Assembly (NCBI GenBank): GCA_021779995.1 | Contig: JAJXZP010000169.1 | Coordinates: 1 to 33,113, forward strand | Length of the DNA: 33,113 nt | Direction: 5' to 3' | Source: a bacterium | Lineage (GTDB): Bacteria > Spirochaetota > Spirochaetia > Treponematales > Rectinemataceae | In this document: piece after piece, positions 7,876-16,345 of the stretch | Layout: each line of letters starts with the position of its first letter | Numbering within the stretch: the stretch's first letter is position 1 | Notes under the pieces: generated by a model | Told to the model about the DNA's origin: nothing | What the model saw: only the letters and a program-made list of their open reading frames with translations | The model's database searches: none | Program-made: the position numbers and the translations under genes

Positions 7876-8847
7876 ATGGGAGATTCTTCGGCGATCGATA
7901 AAAAGGACTATTTCAAGGAATTGAAGCGCCTGACGGTCGAGCTCGTGAAGTTGCAGGAATGGGTCAAGGCCAAGGGTCTCAAGGTGGTGGTGATCTTCGA
8001 GGGGCGCGACGCGGCGGGCAAGGGCGGGGTCATCAAGGCCATAACGGGGGGGCTCAATCCGCGCTACGCTCGAATCGCCGCCCTGGGCGTGCCGACCGAA
8101 AAAGAGAAGACGCAATGGTATTTCCAGCGCTACGCGGCGCATCTGCCCGCGGGGGGGGAGATGGTCTTCTTCGACCGCAGCTGGTACAACCGCGCCGGCG
8201 TCGAGCGCGTGATGGGATTCTGCACGGACGAGGAATATCGCGAGTTCGCGCGGACGGTCCCGGAGTTCGAGCGCATGCTCATCCGCTCGGGGATCATCCT
8301 CCTCAAGTACTGGTTCAGCGTCTCGGACGAGGTGCAGGAGTCCCGGTTCGAGGACCGGCTCAAGGACCCGGCCAAGCGCTGGAAGCTCAGTCCCATGGAC
8401 ATGAGCGCCCGCTCCAAGTGGGTGGACTACTCCCGCGCCAAGGACGCGATGTTCGAATTCGCGGACACCCCCGACAGCCCCTGGCACGTCGTCGACGCCG
8501 ACGACAAGTACAGCGCCCGCCTCAACACGATCCGCCATCTGCTCGACAGCATTCCGTACAAGGATCTGACTCCCGAGTCGGTGGAACTGCCCCCCCGGCA
8601 AAAGGCCGGCAAGTACGCGCGCCCGCCGATCGACAGCCAGCGCTGGGTACCCCGCATCTACCCCGGCTCGCTCGCCGCCAAGCGGGAAGCGTCGGGCCTC
8701 GATGGCGCGAGCGGGAGCGACGCGGCCGCGGTCGCCGCGGCGATCGGGCTTCCGGACGGGCCGCGGCCTCCCGCGGAGGATGATCCCAAACGGGGGAAAA
8801 AGACGAAAGACAAGCGGGACAAGAAGCGCGCATCGCGCAAGAAATGA
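7876..8847 (+). CDS. ppk2: Polyphosphate kinase 2 (PPK2 family)
   Basis: 323 residues. It transfers phosphate between inorganic polyphosphate and nucleotides. Visible motifs are the Walker A-like GRDAAGKGG (43-51), Walker B-like FFDRSWYNRAGVE (98-110), the lid region with RLKDPAKRWKLSPMDM, and PWHVVDADDK. The single-domain size and these motifs fit the short PPK2 type that phosphorylates nucleoside diphosphates or monophosphates; which one cannot be read. An Ala-rich linker and a very basic Lys/Arg tail (about 285-323) follow the catalytic core; the tail is unusual and could bind polyphosphate or nucleic acid, which is inference. GGAGG (7866-7870) precedes the ATG. A frame extension upstream of 7876 runs through rhaM in another frame and is not used. 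A bidirectional terminator follows. Confidence 0.93.
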   Translation: MGDSSAIDKKDYFKELKRLTVELVKLQEWVKAKGLKVVVIFEGRDAAGKGGVIKAITGGLNPRYARIAALGVPTEKEKTQWYFQRYAAHLPAGGEMVFFDRSWYNRAGVERVMGFCTDEEYREFARTVPEFERMLIRSGIILLKYWFSVSDEVQESRFEDRLKDPAKRWKLSPMDMSARSKWVDYSRAKDAMFEFADTPDSPWHVVDADDKYSARLNTIRHLLDSIPYKDLTPESVELPPRQKAGKYARPPIDSQRWVPRIYPGSLAAKREASGLDGASGSDAAAVAAAIGLPDGPRPPAEDDPKRGKKTKDKRDKKRASRKK

Positions 8848-8883
8848 CGCGAGGAGATCTCCGCCGCGGGTGTCTCGTCGGCC

Positions 8884-8940
8884 AAAAAATGGGCCCCTCC
8901 TCCGTACGCCTAGGCGTTCCGGATTCGGGGCCTCCCTTTT
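8884..8940. terminator. Bidirectional intrinsic terminator between convergent genes
   Basis: A run of six A (8884-8889) precedes GGCCCC (8892-8897), which pairs with GGGGCC (8927-8932) and is followed by TCCCTTTT (8933-8940). Inside are TCCG/CGGA (8901-8904, 8920-8923) and a perfect 12-bp palindrome ACGCCTAGGCGT (8906-8917). The A-tract on one side and T-tract on the other suit termination of both ppk2 (+) and the DUF2259 gene (-). Confidence 0.6.
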
Positions 8941-8979
8941 CACGATGGGGGCCGTGCCCGATGGACGGGCGAGGGCGCT

Positions 8980-9675
8980 TTAGGGCAGCTTGACCGTCTC
9001 GACCATGTAGCGGATCCCGCCGTCGTCATTCGAGGCGAGGCGCTTCTCCACGATGAACACGAGGGTCCGGCCGTCCGGAGCCTGGACGATCCTGCGGATC
9101 GCGTAGGACTTGACGCCGGGGCGGCGGAGTTCGGGGCTGCCGCAGGTCGCGCGGCGCACCGTGCCGTCCTTGGAAGTGACGGTCAGGGAAATGCCGAACG
9201 ACGAGCTCACGCTTCCCGGAGTCTCGAGGGTCTGCTGATTGAGCGCGACATCGTAGGTGGCGCCCGTCTTGAAGTCCCTGAACGAGAGGGTGGCGGGCGG
9301 GTCCTGGCCGTCGAGAAGCACATAGAGCAGGGAGCCGGGCAGGAGGTGGTCGATGTGATACCGCCGCGCCAGCGGAACCTCGTCGGAGAAGAGCGCGTAG
9401 AAGGCCCCGGAGGCGTCCTGTCCCGCCTCGATTCGCGCGTGGACGAAGACCCTGCGGGCCACTCCCCGCGGCACGAAATCGTTCCTGACATTGTCGACGA
9501 GGTAGGTCTCGGCGTAGGGAGCGAGGGTCGACTGCTGGACGCCGTACTGCCCGAACATGAAATAGGCCGAGTCTGGCGAGAATCCGAGATTGACGAAGGT
9601 GGCGACGTCGCCCGCGTAGGCGGGGATGAAAGCGGCGACGAGGGCCAGAGCCGCGAGTATGCACCGTTTCTTCAT
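8980..9675 (-). CDS. DUF2259 predicted secreted protein
   Basis: 231 residues with a classical signal peptide (MKKRCILAALALVAAFIPAYA, cleavage before GD). The mature start GDVATFVNLGFSPDSAYFMFGQYG is the hallmark of DUF2259, a family I recall mainly from spirochaetes; later segments (VARRVFVHARI, YVLLDGQDPPATLSFRDF, GGIRYMVETVKL) fit a beta-rich fold in the periplasm. No enzymatic motif can be seen and the function is unknown. The ATG at 9675 has AGGAGTGAGG just upstream. The gene is monocistronic: it is convergent with ppk2 across a terminator and divergent from the membrane protein gene at 9831. Confidence 0.8.
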   Translation of the reverse strand: MKKRCILAALALVAAFIPAYAGDVATFVNLGFSPDSAYFMFGQYGVQQSTLAPYAETYLVDNVRNDFVPRGVARRVFVHARIEAGQDASGAFYALFSDEVPLARRYHIDHLLPGSLLYVLLDGQDPPATLSFRDFKTGATYDVALNQQTLETPGSVSSSFGISLTVTSKDGTVRRATCGSPELRRPGVKSYAIRRIVQAPDGRTLVFIVEKRLASNDDGGIRYMVETVKLP

Positions 9676-9794
9676 GCCTCACTCCTAGGCACAGTATCGG
9701 CTTCCGGCGCCCGCTTCTTTATGGCCTATTCCCGCCGGATCGAGGCGCGGCAAGCCCCGACCGGCCTCGGGCGACTCGGGCCGCGCAGGCGGTC

Positions 9795-9823
9795 TTCTCA
9801 AAGACACGTCCCGGCGCTATGCT
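9795..9823 (+). promoter_or_regulatory. Putative promoter, leaderless geometry, sets GTG start
   Basis: TTCTCA (9795-9800), 17-bp spacer, TATGCT (9818-9823). The GTG at 9831 begins 7 nt after the -10 box, the same spacing as for the M24 peptidase gene. The ATG at 9819 lies inside the -10 box, so the annotated start is better taken as 9831. Confidence 0.45.
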
Positions 9824-9830
9824 CGATCTC

Positions 9831-10658
9831 GTGACTATCGTCGCCCGGCGCCGGACGTATTGGAGCCTCTTCGCAGCCGCCTGCCTCTGCCTCGCGGCCT
9901 TCGTGCCGCTTTTTTCGCGCATAGCCTCCGACCCCGACGTGCCGGATTTTTTGCAGAAAGCGCGGGCGATCGGGGTGTTCCGGATCGGGACGGTCGGCAT
10001 TTTTTCCTATAGGCTGGCCGCCGCGGCCATCGGGCTCTGCGCCCTGTACGCGGCCCTGGCGCTCGGGGTCGTCCTCTTCAACTTCCGCAAGACCGTCTCC
10101 ACCGAGATATTCTTCTTCGCCTTCTGGGTGCTGTCGGTCGGCATGGAGGTGCTCCGCCTCGCGCTCTACGGCCTGGTCGAGGACGGAGGCTCGCTCTCGC
10201 TCCAGATTCTGTTGGCGAGGGCGCTCGTGTTTACGCGCTACGCGGGCTATTTCTCGCTTTTCCTCTCGGGGCTGTACGCGACCGGCTTCCGCAACGAGAA
10301 GCTCGGGACCGTGATCGCGCTCTGCGCGGCCATAGCCTTCGCCCTCGCCGCGGCCATGCCCATCGATACGGGCTCCTTCAGCTCGACCCTCGAACTCAAG
10401 GCGGGGTACGTCACCCTCAATCTCGGACTGGGCATAGTCGCCAGTCTCGTCACGATCGCGAACTTTCTCTACGCGGCCTACGCCACCTCGGAGCCGTCCT
10501 ACCGCGCCGCGGCCCTCGGCTGCGCCGTGTTTCTCGCGGGGCATCAACTGCTGATCTCGGTGTGGAATCCCTATCTGATCGTGGTGGGCTTCGTGCTGCT
10601 CGTGGCCGGCTCCGCGCTCTTCATCTCCCGCCTGCACAGCTATTATCTGTGGCAATGA
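9831..10658 (+). CDS. Multi-pass integral membrane protein of unknown function
   Basis: 275 residues from the GTG at 9831 (279 if the ATG at 9819 were used). I do not recognise the family. About eight hydrophobic segments can be counted, with short charged loops: one at the N-terminus, a soluble stretch (about 30-50, containing ASDPDVPDFLQKARAIGV) that should face outward, then seven helices to near the C-terminus, which ends FISRLHSYYLWQ. There are no ATP-binding, transporter or enzymatic motifs. The layout resembles sensory 7TM input modules, but no output domain is attached. The start was chosen from the promoter spacing. It is divergent from the DUF2259 gene and convergent with the polyprenol-kinase-like gene, so it is transcribed alone. 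Confidence 0.7.
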   Translation: MTIVARRRTYWSLFAAACLCLAAFVPLFSRIASDPDVPDFLQKARAIGVFRIGTVGIFSYRLAAAAIGLCALYAALALGVVLFNFRKTVSTEIFFFAFWVLSVGMEVLRLALYGLVEDGGSLSLQILLARALVFTRYAGYFSLFLSGLYATGFRNEKLGTVIALCAAIAFALAAAMPIDTGSFSSTLELKAGYVTLNLGLGIVASLVTIANFLYAAYATSEPSYRAAALGCAVFLAGHQLLISVWNPYLIVVGFVLLVAGSALFISRLHSYYLWQ

Positions 10659-10752
10659 ACCCCGCCGGGGGCTTCCTCGCGTGCGCGCTTGCGCGGGGGC
10701 TTCTGCGCGGGCTGGGCTCGGGGCCGTCGTGGCGCGTCCGGCGGACGATTCT

Positions 10753-11382
10753 TCAGCCTATCAGCATCGCCGCCGCCCCGGTGAGCACGGGGAGGATGAG
10801 GTTGTCCAGGTCTTTCGTGGGCGCCGCCTCGACTACCGTGGCGATTATGGCGATCGGGAAGGAGCGCAGGGGACTGCCGGTCAGCGGCAGGGACGACAGA
10901 AATACGGCGGCCATGCAGGTGAGGCTGCCTTCGAGCGACTTGCCGCCCGTCAAGGGCAGCCGAACCGTGCCGAAGGTCTTGCCGACGAGGCTGGAGAGAC
11001 CGTCGCCGAAGGCGAGGGCGTAGATGGCGATCGACGCGGCCGGGTTGGGGTAGAGGAGGAGGGCGAGGAGGGCCCCGATGCCGAGGGTGACGGGACCGAG
11101 CACGAACTTGCCGGCGTCTCTCTGACGGGCGGCCATCGACGTGACCCGGGAGATGAGCGGCACCGCGACGCCCTGTATGCGCAGCGTCTCGCAGGCCGCG
11201 TAGAAGAGCACGCCCAGGACGAGCGCGAGGACGGTGTATTCCAGGCTGAGGGCCGCGAGGCTCGGCACGAAAGCGATGAGGAGATGGAGACCCTTTCTGA
11301 GAAATTCGATGCGGATCTCGTCGGTGACGGAACGGCCGACTACGAGCGTGTTCTCACGTCGCAAACTCAGTGATTGGTCCAT
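10753..11382 (-). CDS. Diacylglycerol/polyprenol (dolichol) kinase family protein
   Basis: 209 residues, with six to seven membrane helices. The C-terminal half carries the signature of the CTP-dependent lipid kinase family that includes SEC59, DGK1 and VTE5: YALAFGDGLSSLVGKTFG followed by GGKSLEGSLTC. These enzymes phosphorylate a membrane lipid alcohol (dolichol, diacylglycerol, phytol); the substrate in bacteria is usually unassigned, with undecaprenol or diacylglycerol as candidates. The short soluble N-terminus has RKGLHLLIAF, also typical of the family. The start at 11382 (MDQSLSLRREN) has no clear Shine-Dalgarno; the frame is open for 16 more codons upstream. Confidence 0.8.
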   Translation of the reverse strand: MDQSLSLRRENTLVVGRSVTDEIRIEFLRKGLHLLIAFVPSLAALSLEYTVLALVLGVLFYAACETLRIQGVAVPLISRVTSMAARQRDAGKFVLGPVTLGIGALLALLLYPNPAASIAIYALAFGDGLSSLVGKTFGTVRLPLTGGKSLEGSLTCMAAVFLSSLPLTGSPLRSFPIAIIATVVEAAPTKDLDNLILPVLTGAAAMLIG

Positions 11383-11556
11383 ATTTCGCAATCCATAGGA
11401 ATAGTAGTGCAATAAGCGGGCCAAAAGCAAGGGTCGAAGCTCGATCGACTAAGTTGATACAGGATATGGTCATGCGCGCAGGGATCGTTCGCGGCGAACG
11501 GCCCCTGTATGAAAAACTCTACGGCTGCCGCGGCCGTTTCTGGAAAATGGCCGTCA

Positions 11557-11585
11557 TTGACAGCCCCTTCGCCCGGTGATAATAT
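11557..11585 (+). promoter_or_regulatory. Near-consensus promoter of tRNA-Val
   Basis: TTGACA (11557-11562, perfect -35), 17-bp spacer, TAATAT (11580-11585). Predicted transcription start is about 11592, some 33 nt before the tRNA, and it is the closest match to consensus in the window. Confidence 0.7.
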
Positions 11586-11624
11586 CCGCATTCGTTCGCG
11601 CCGCTTAGGCAGAAACCGATCGAT

Positions 11625-11696
11625 GGGCGATTAACTCAGCGGGAGAGTGCTACCTTCACACGGTAGAAGTCACTGGTTCAAATCCAGTATCGCCCA
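11625..11696 (+). tRNA. tRNA-Val (anticodon CAC)
   Basis: 72 nt. Acceptor GGGCGAT/ATCGCCC with discriminator A; D stem ACTC/GAGT; anticodon stem CTACC/GGTAG with loop TTCACAC, giving anticodon CAC for codon GUG; T arm ACTGG-TTCAAAT-CCAGT. The 3' CCA is not encoded (TCG follows) and must be added. The first D-stem pair is A10-U25 rather than the usual G10-C25, a compensated change, so the molecule looks functional. Confidence 0.95.
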
Positions 11697-11871
11697 TCGA
11701 ACGGTTTCCTCTTCCCCCAATTCGCATTGGACCCAATCAGACAGTATCATTGAACGTGCAGTGGAGCGGCTTTTCGGCGCTCATGCCGCGCAGCCGCGCT
11801 TTGCCCCACGTCGGCAGGATCGATATCGGAGGCTTCGTCTCCATGAAGCTAGTCGCGGCCGGGAGTTATGC

Positions 11872-12924
11872 ATGATGCGCTCAGCCTACCGCCAGCCCCT
11901 GACAGCCTCGGCGCTCGTCACCCTCGTCGCGGCCGCGCTCGTCGGACGGGTCCTCCTGCACGACGGCTCCTCGCCCTGGGTGTGGCTGCGGATAGCCCGC
12001 GTGGCGCTCCCGGCGCTCCTGGCCGTGGGAGCCTGGTTCGTCTTCATGGGGCGGGTCAATCTGCGCGAGGGGCGCTCGGCCCTGACCCTTCTCGCGAATC
12101 CGACCCTGCGCGGGGCACTCGTCCTGGCCTGGTCCGCGGCGGCCGCCTGGCTCGACCTGGCTTCCGGGGAGGGCGCCTGGCTTTTCGTCTTCGGCGCCGT
12201 CGGCGCCGCGTTGCTGGCATGGAAGGATAAGCGCTTCATCTACTTCGCCATACTGCCCGCCGCCGCCGTCCTGGAGCTCGGGGCCGTTTTCGTGCGCACG
12301 GGTCCCGATCTCGACCTCGAGGCCGCCATAGCGGCCGCCGCCGCGACGGGCATCGCCGTGATCCTGAGCATCAGGAACACGATGACGCCGGGGGAAGAGC
12401 GGCTCCTCTACCTGGAGCGCGAAAACCGGGAGCTCTGGTCCCTGTCGTACCACGACGGCCTCACGGGTCTGTACAATCGCCGCTACGCCCAGGAGACCGG
12501 CCAGAAACTTTTCACTAGGGCCATCCGCTACCATGAGCAGTTCCACGCCCTCATGATCGACATCGACCATTTCAAGAAGGTCAACGACAAGGTCGGCCAC
12601 GCGGCCGGAGACGAGGTGCTCCGCGAGATCGCCGTGATTCTCCAGGGCTGCGTACGCACGAGCGATTTCGTCGTCCGCTTCGGCGGAGAGGAGTTCGTCC
12701 TGTATCTGGTCCAGGCCGATCCCGAACTCGTGCAGAATATCGCCAACCGCATTCGCGAGGAGGTGGCTTCGCATAAGTTCTCCACGGTTCCCTGGCAGGT
12801 GACGATCAGCATCGGCGTGGCGAGCATCCAGAGCAAGGACCGGCTCGAGGATCTCCTGGATCGGGCGGACAAGTATCTCTATATCTCGAAGCGCTCGGGG
12901 CGCAACCGCGTGACCGGTTTCTAG
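11872..12924 (+). CDS. Membrane-bound diguanylate cyclase (GGDEF)
   Basis: 350 residues. The N-terminal half (about 10-168) has six hydrophobic segments in the membrane, then a short linker with a coiled coil (about 172-192, EERLLYLERENRELWSL), and a GGDEF domain (about 193-350). The active-site loop is GGEEF (271-275), metal/substrate residues lie in MIDIDHFKKVND (228-239), and an RxxD inhibitory site (RTSD, 262-265) is placed exactly five residues before GGEEF, so product feedback by c-di-GMP is expected. It makes c-di-GMP from two GTP, controlling motility and attachment. GGGAG lies a few bases before the ATG pair at 11872/11875. It is convergent with the FlcA-like gene, 4 bp apart. Confidence 0.93.
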   Translation: MMRSAYRQPLTASALVTLVAAALVGRVLLHDGSSPWVWLRIARVALPALLAVGAWFVFMGRVNLREGRSALTLLANPTLRGALVLAWSAAAAWLDLASGEGAWLFVFGAVGAALLAWKDKRFIYFAILPAAAVLELGAVFVRTGPDLDLEAAIAAAAATGIAVILSIRNTMTPGEERLLYLERENRELWSLSYHDGLTGLYNRRYAQETGQKLFTRAIRYHEQFHALMIDIDHFKKVNDKVGHAAGDEVLREIAVILQGCVRTSDFVVRFGGEEFVLYLVQADPELVQNIANRIREEVASHKFSTVPWQVTISIGVASIQSKDRLEDLLDRADKYLYISKRSGRNRVTGF

Positions 12925-12928
12925 CCGG

Positions 12929-15900
12929 TTAGCCGCCCTGCGCGGCCGGGGCCTGTGTGGCCTGCGCGGCCGGGGCCTGCGGGGCCTGCGTGGCCTGCGA
13001 GGCCGGAGCCTGCGCGGCCTTCACGGACTGCTCGAAGGCCTGCAGCGCGAGGCCGGTCCTCGGGAAGTCCATGGACGGCTCGATCTGCGTATAGATGAGG
13101 GGCGCGCTTTCCGTCCGGCCCCAGATCGCCTGCGCGAGGTTCTGCGACGCGAGGTCCTGGGGCTCGGCCAGCCAGACGCCCGAGCCGACGAGTTCGTCGT
13201 GGATCCTGGCCGAGGCGGTGATGTCGGTCGCGCCCTCGGCTCGGCGCTTGGGGTCGCCCACGAGGGCGGCGGAGCGCAAGAGCGAGGCGCCGAGGTTGTT
13301 GTCGGCCTTCATGAGCAGCTCGAGTATCTCGGCCTGCGAGGCCCTCTGACCGGGCTGGGGCAGGTATATCTGGGCGTACAGCGTCTTCATGGCGGCCGCT
13401 ACGCGCCGGAAATAGCCGTCGGCGGAAAGATAGTCTCCGCGCTGGAACAAGGCGTCGCCGAAGGCGAAGTCGAGGTAGGGGCTTTCGTTCCCGCCTTGGC
13501 CGGCGCGGTAGAACTGCACGAGAGAATCGGCGAAGCGGCCCTTCCGGTAGAGGATGTATCCGCGCCTATACCGCGCCTTGGGGGTATCCCAGCCCGAGTC
13601 CGCCGCCCGCTCCAGGTAGGCCAGGGCCGAATCCAGGTCGTCGCGTTGCCAGAACGCCACCTCCGCGAGGCCCGCGTAGGCCTCCCCGAAGCGCGCCTGC
13701 TTCTTCACCCGGCGCAGCTCGAGCGCCTGCTCGTACTGCGCGGCGGCCTCGGTGAAGTCCTGCTCGGCGCCGATCCATTCGCGCTTGTCGACGCGGAAAT
13801 TGCCCCGCCAGATGAGGCTCTGGATGTACATGGCGCTGCGGCGCGGTGTGAGGCTGCGCAGGGCGGCGAAGGTTTTCACTGCGTTGTCGAGGGCGATCTT
13901 CTCCTCGCCGGGCATGTCCGCCCGTCGGAAGTAGCGCACGAGTTCGTAGTGCGCCTCGGGAAGGGCCGGATCCTTCTTCGCGGCGGACATGAGCATGACG
14001 CGCACGTCGTCCAGAAGGTCGTGGTCCATGAGATAGCCGCCCAGCTCCGCGCGCGCCAGGGCCGAGAGCGGATCGCCGCGCTCGCCGAGGAAGTGCTTCT
14101 TGAGCGCGAGGATGTCCGCGAGGTTGTCGCGCGGCGCTCCGCCGGGGCCCTGGCTGCCGTCCGAGCGGATGAAGTACAGGAGCATGCGCTCGAGATAGAG
14201 GTCCTTGTACCCGTAGTGGTCGATGAGGGTGGCGTAGGCCCTGCGGGCGTCTTCGAACTTCGCGACGTCCTCGTCGGCCCAGTCGAGGTAGATGTCGCCC
14301 AGGAGGAGGAGCCCGGCCTGGTTGAAGTAGTCCCAGGACAGGAGGCCGGTCTTGCCGAGCTGCTCTTCGGTGGGCGCCTCGCGGTACAGGGGCTGGGATA
14401 CGCCTACGAGCACCTGCACCGCCTCCCTGTATTTCATCTGCTCCTGCTCGAGCCTGGCCCAATCCAGGATGGCCTGGCGCTCGTGCGGGTATCGCGCGAC
14501 GAGCGAGGCGTATTTCTTCTCGGCCAGGATGTATTGGCGCTTGGCGGCATAGGCCTCGGCGTAGCGGTAGTACCAGACCTTGAACTCGCGCATGGAGGTG
14601 GCCCGGGCGAAGTCCTCCTCGGCCTCGGGGAAGCGGTTCTCGGCTATGCGGTGATAGCCGGAGCGGTAGAGCGCGTCGGCCGCCAGGGGCGTGTAGACGA
14701 ATTGCCAGCCGAGCCAGCCGAGGACGAAGATGCCCAGGGCGGCGAGAAAGCCCGTGCGGAGCGCCGGAAGGACGGTGTGGATCAGGGCGTAGCGGAAGCT
14801 CCGCTTTTCGGCCTCGACCGCCGCCCCGGTCTTCTTCTCGTAGCCCCGAGGGATCGGGATCCGGTGCTTGAGGATCCTGCCCGCGATGAGGGCGGCGTCT
14901 TCGGCCGACGCGTCGTCGACCATGGCCCAGACGAGTTTCGACTGCTGGGCCTCGCTGCCCTTGCCGTTGGCCAGGATGTCTTCGATGGCCACCCGCAGGT
15001 TGAGGGGATAGGAGAGGAGCGCGTCCTGGAGTCGGTCCACCTGCTCCTCGCCGAGAGCCACCGGCTTCGTCTTCTCCTCGGGCGCTTGGGGCGTGGGCCG
15101 CGGCGGGCTCGGCCTCGGCGGCTTCTGCCGGGGCGGGGCGGCTTCGTCGCCGAAGCCCGACCATTCCTGATCGAGCGCGAAGGTCTCGCCCAGGGGCGCT
15201 TCCGCGCCGAGAGAGGCTATCTCCTGGTCGAGATCGGCGCCCAGTCCGGGCTCCGCGGTCTCTCCGAACGAAAAATTGTCGAAGCTGTCGCCCGATCCCT
15301 TCGCGCCGAATCCCGCCTCGGGAGCCTCTCCGAAGGAAAAGCCCTCTTCAGCTCGGCCCCCGCCCGCCGCCGGAGCCGAGGGCGTTTCCTCGACCGAGGG
15401 GCCCTGCGGGAGAGCGCCCGCAGGCTCGGCGCCCATCTCGGGAATCGCGAACTCTTCCTCGGCGGGTTCGACACCGCGGGAGCTCTCGGCGCCCCCGACG
15501 GCCTCGGTCCCGAAGTCGAAATCGCCGAGATCCGGAATTTCGAAGTCTTCGAGACCCGCGCCGGCCTCCTCGCTCCGCAGCGGAGCCTCGGGCGGCTTGG
15601 TCTCGGGGATAGGGGCCTCGAAGTCCGCGATTTCCCCGCTCTCCGGCGCCTCACCCGCCGCCGGCGGAAAGGCTTCGAGGGGCTCGGCCTCCTCCGGAAT
15701 CGTGAACTCGTCCAGGTCGAACTCGTCGTCCGCGGGCCCTGCGCCCGGCCGAGTCTCTTCGGGCCGGGCGTCAGCCTCGGCTCCTTGCGGGCGGAGCGGG
15801 GGGCTCTCCTCTTCGGCCGCCGGTTCCTCTTCCATGGCGGCGGCGAAGTCCCCGAGGTCGAAGCCGCCTTCCTCGGCCGAGGTAGCCCCTTCGGACGGCG

Positions 15901-16291
15901 GCTCCTCGAGCTCGCCTGCGCCGGGCGGCTCCTCCAATTCCTCGAGGAGTTCGCCGAAGTCCTCGGTCCCTTCCTCCGCCGCGCCGGGCGCCTCGGCTTC
16001 CTCGCCGAGGGGAAGATTCTCGAGGAGTGTGGCGAAGTCGGGAGGTAGCGCCTCCTCCTCCGGGGGAGGTTCGGGGCGACGGGAGGCCGTGGGGCGGGGG
16101 GCCGCCGGGCGGGGAGCCGCGGCGCGCTGCGGCCCCGGCGAGGCCTCAGGCCGCGCCGGAGGCGGCTCGCCCGAGCCCTCGGGCGGCCGCAGGTCCGCGG
16201 CCGTCTCGCCCCAGCGAGCGAGGGTTTCGGCCTCGCGCGAGAGGGCGGCGAGATCCTTCTTGAAGCGTTCTATATCCTGGAGCCGCGGCAT
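12929..16291 (-). CDS. flcA: FlcA-like periplasmic flagellar collar TPR protein
   Basis: 1120 residues. The order is: a conserved N-terminal helix (MPRLQDIERFKKDLAALSRE); a long disordered, acidic, Pro/Glu-rich cytoplasmic region (about 30-410) with repeated DF/EF-x-IP-E-like motifs; a small folded domain (about 411-490, ending RIPIPRGYEKKTG); one membrane helix (about 509-533, GFLAALGIFVLGWLGWQFVY); then a long periplasmic region with many TPR-like helix pairs (about 540-1060); and an Ala/Gln-rich tail. This architecture matches my recall of FlcA (Borrelia BB0326), the protein that builds the periplasmic flagellar collar and helps stator assembly in spirochaetes. Start at 16291 has TAGGAAA upstream. 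An open antisense frame covers most of the gene but has no support. It is alone on its strand, divergent from the CBM48-like gene. Other TPR proteins with an acidic tail are the alternative. Confidence 0.65.
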   Translation of the reverse strand: MPRLQDIERFKKDLAALSREAETLARWGETAADLRPPEGSGEPPPARPEASPGPQRAAAPRPAAPRPTASRRPEPPPEEEALPPDFATLLENLPLGEEAEAPGAAEEGTEDFGELLEELEEPPGAGELEEPPSEGATSAEEGGFDLGDFAAAMEEEPAAEEESPPLRPQGAEADARPEETRPGAGPADDEFDLDEFTIPEEAEPLEAFPPAAGEAPESGEIADFEAPIPETKPPEAPLRSEEAGAGLEDFEIPDLGDFDFGTEAVGGAESSRGVEPAEEEFAIPEMGAEPAGALPQGPSVEETPSAPAAGGGRAEEGFSFGEAPEAGFGAKGSGDSFDNFSFGETAEPGLGADLDQEIASLGAEAPLGETFALDQEWSGFGDEAAPPRQKPPRPSPPRPTPQAPEEKTKPVALGEEQVDRLQDALLSYPLNLRVAIEDILANGKGSEAQQSKLVWAMVDDASAEDAALIAGRILKHRIPIPRGYEKKTGAAVEAEKRSFRYALIHTVLPALRTGFLAALGIFVLGWLGWQFVYTPLAADALYRSGYHRIAENRFPEAEEDFARATSMREFKVWYYRYAEAYAAKRQYILAEKKYASLVARYPHERQAILDWARLEQEQMKYREAVQVLVGVSQPLYREAPTEEQLGKTGLLSWDYFNQAGLLLLGDIYLDWADEDVAKFEDARRAYATLIDHYGYKDLYLERMLLYFIRSDGSQGPGGAPRDNLADILALKKHFLGERGDPLSALARAELGGYLMDHDLLDDVRVMLMSAAKKDPALPEAHYELVRYFRRADMPGEEKIALDNAVKTFAALRSLTPRRSAMYIQSLIWRGNFRVDKREWIGAEQDFTEAAAQYEQALELRRVKKQARFGEAYAGLAEVAFWQRDDLDSALAYLERAADSGWDTPKARYRRGYILYRKGRFADSLVQFYRAGQGGNESPYLDFAFGDALFQRGDYLSADGYFRRVAAAMKTLYAQIYLPQPGQRASQAEILELLMKADNNLGASLLRSAALVGDPKRRAEGATDITASARIHDELVGSGVWLAEPQDLASQNLAQAIWGRTESAPLIYTQIEPSMDFPRTGLALQAFEQSVKAAQAPASQATQAPQAPAAQATQAPAAQGG
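12938..13019 (-). repeat. In-frame tandem repeat encoding Ala/Gln/Pro tail
   Basis: Degenerate repeats of CCTGCGCGGCCGG-type units at the 3' end of the FlcA-like gene encode the tail motif QATQAPAAQ and variants just before the stop. Such tracts readily change length by slippage. Confidence 0.75.
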
Positions 16292-16345
16292 GGGTTTCCT
16301 ACCCTATATTAACGGACGTTCCGTTCGTTTGTGAAGGAAAACCGC

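Noticed and set aside
10659-10752. GC-rich inverted repeat as a terminator between the membrane-protein and polyprenol-kinase genes
   Set aside because: GCGC-rich complementarity exists but no T-tract follows on either strand, and alternating GC sequence pairs easily by chance here.
13199-16048. Long open frame of about 949 codons antisense to the FlcA-like gene
   Set aside because: It mirrors the composition of the sense gene (Glu/Pro-rich, GC-rich third positions), has no domain or ribosome binding site, and the sense strand has clear TPR, membrane and conserved N-terminal features.
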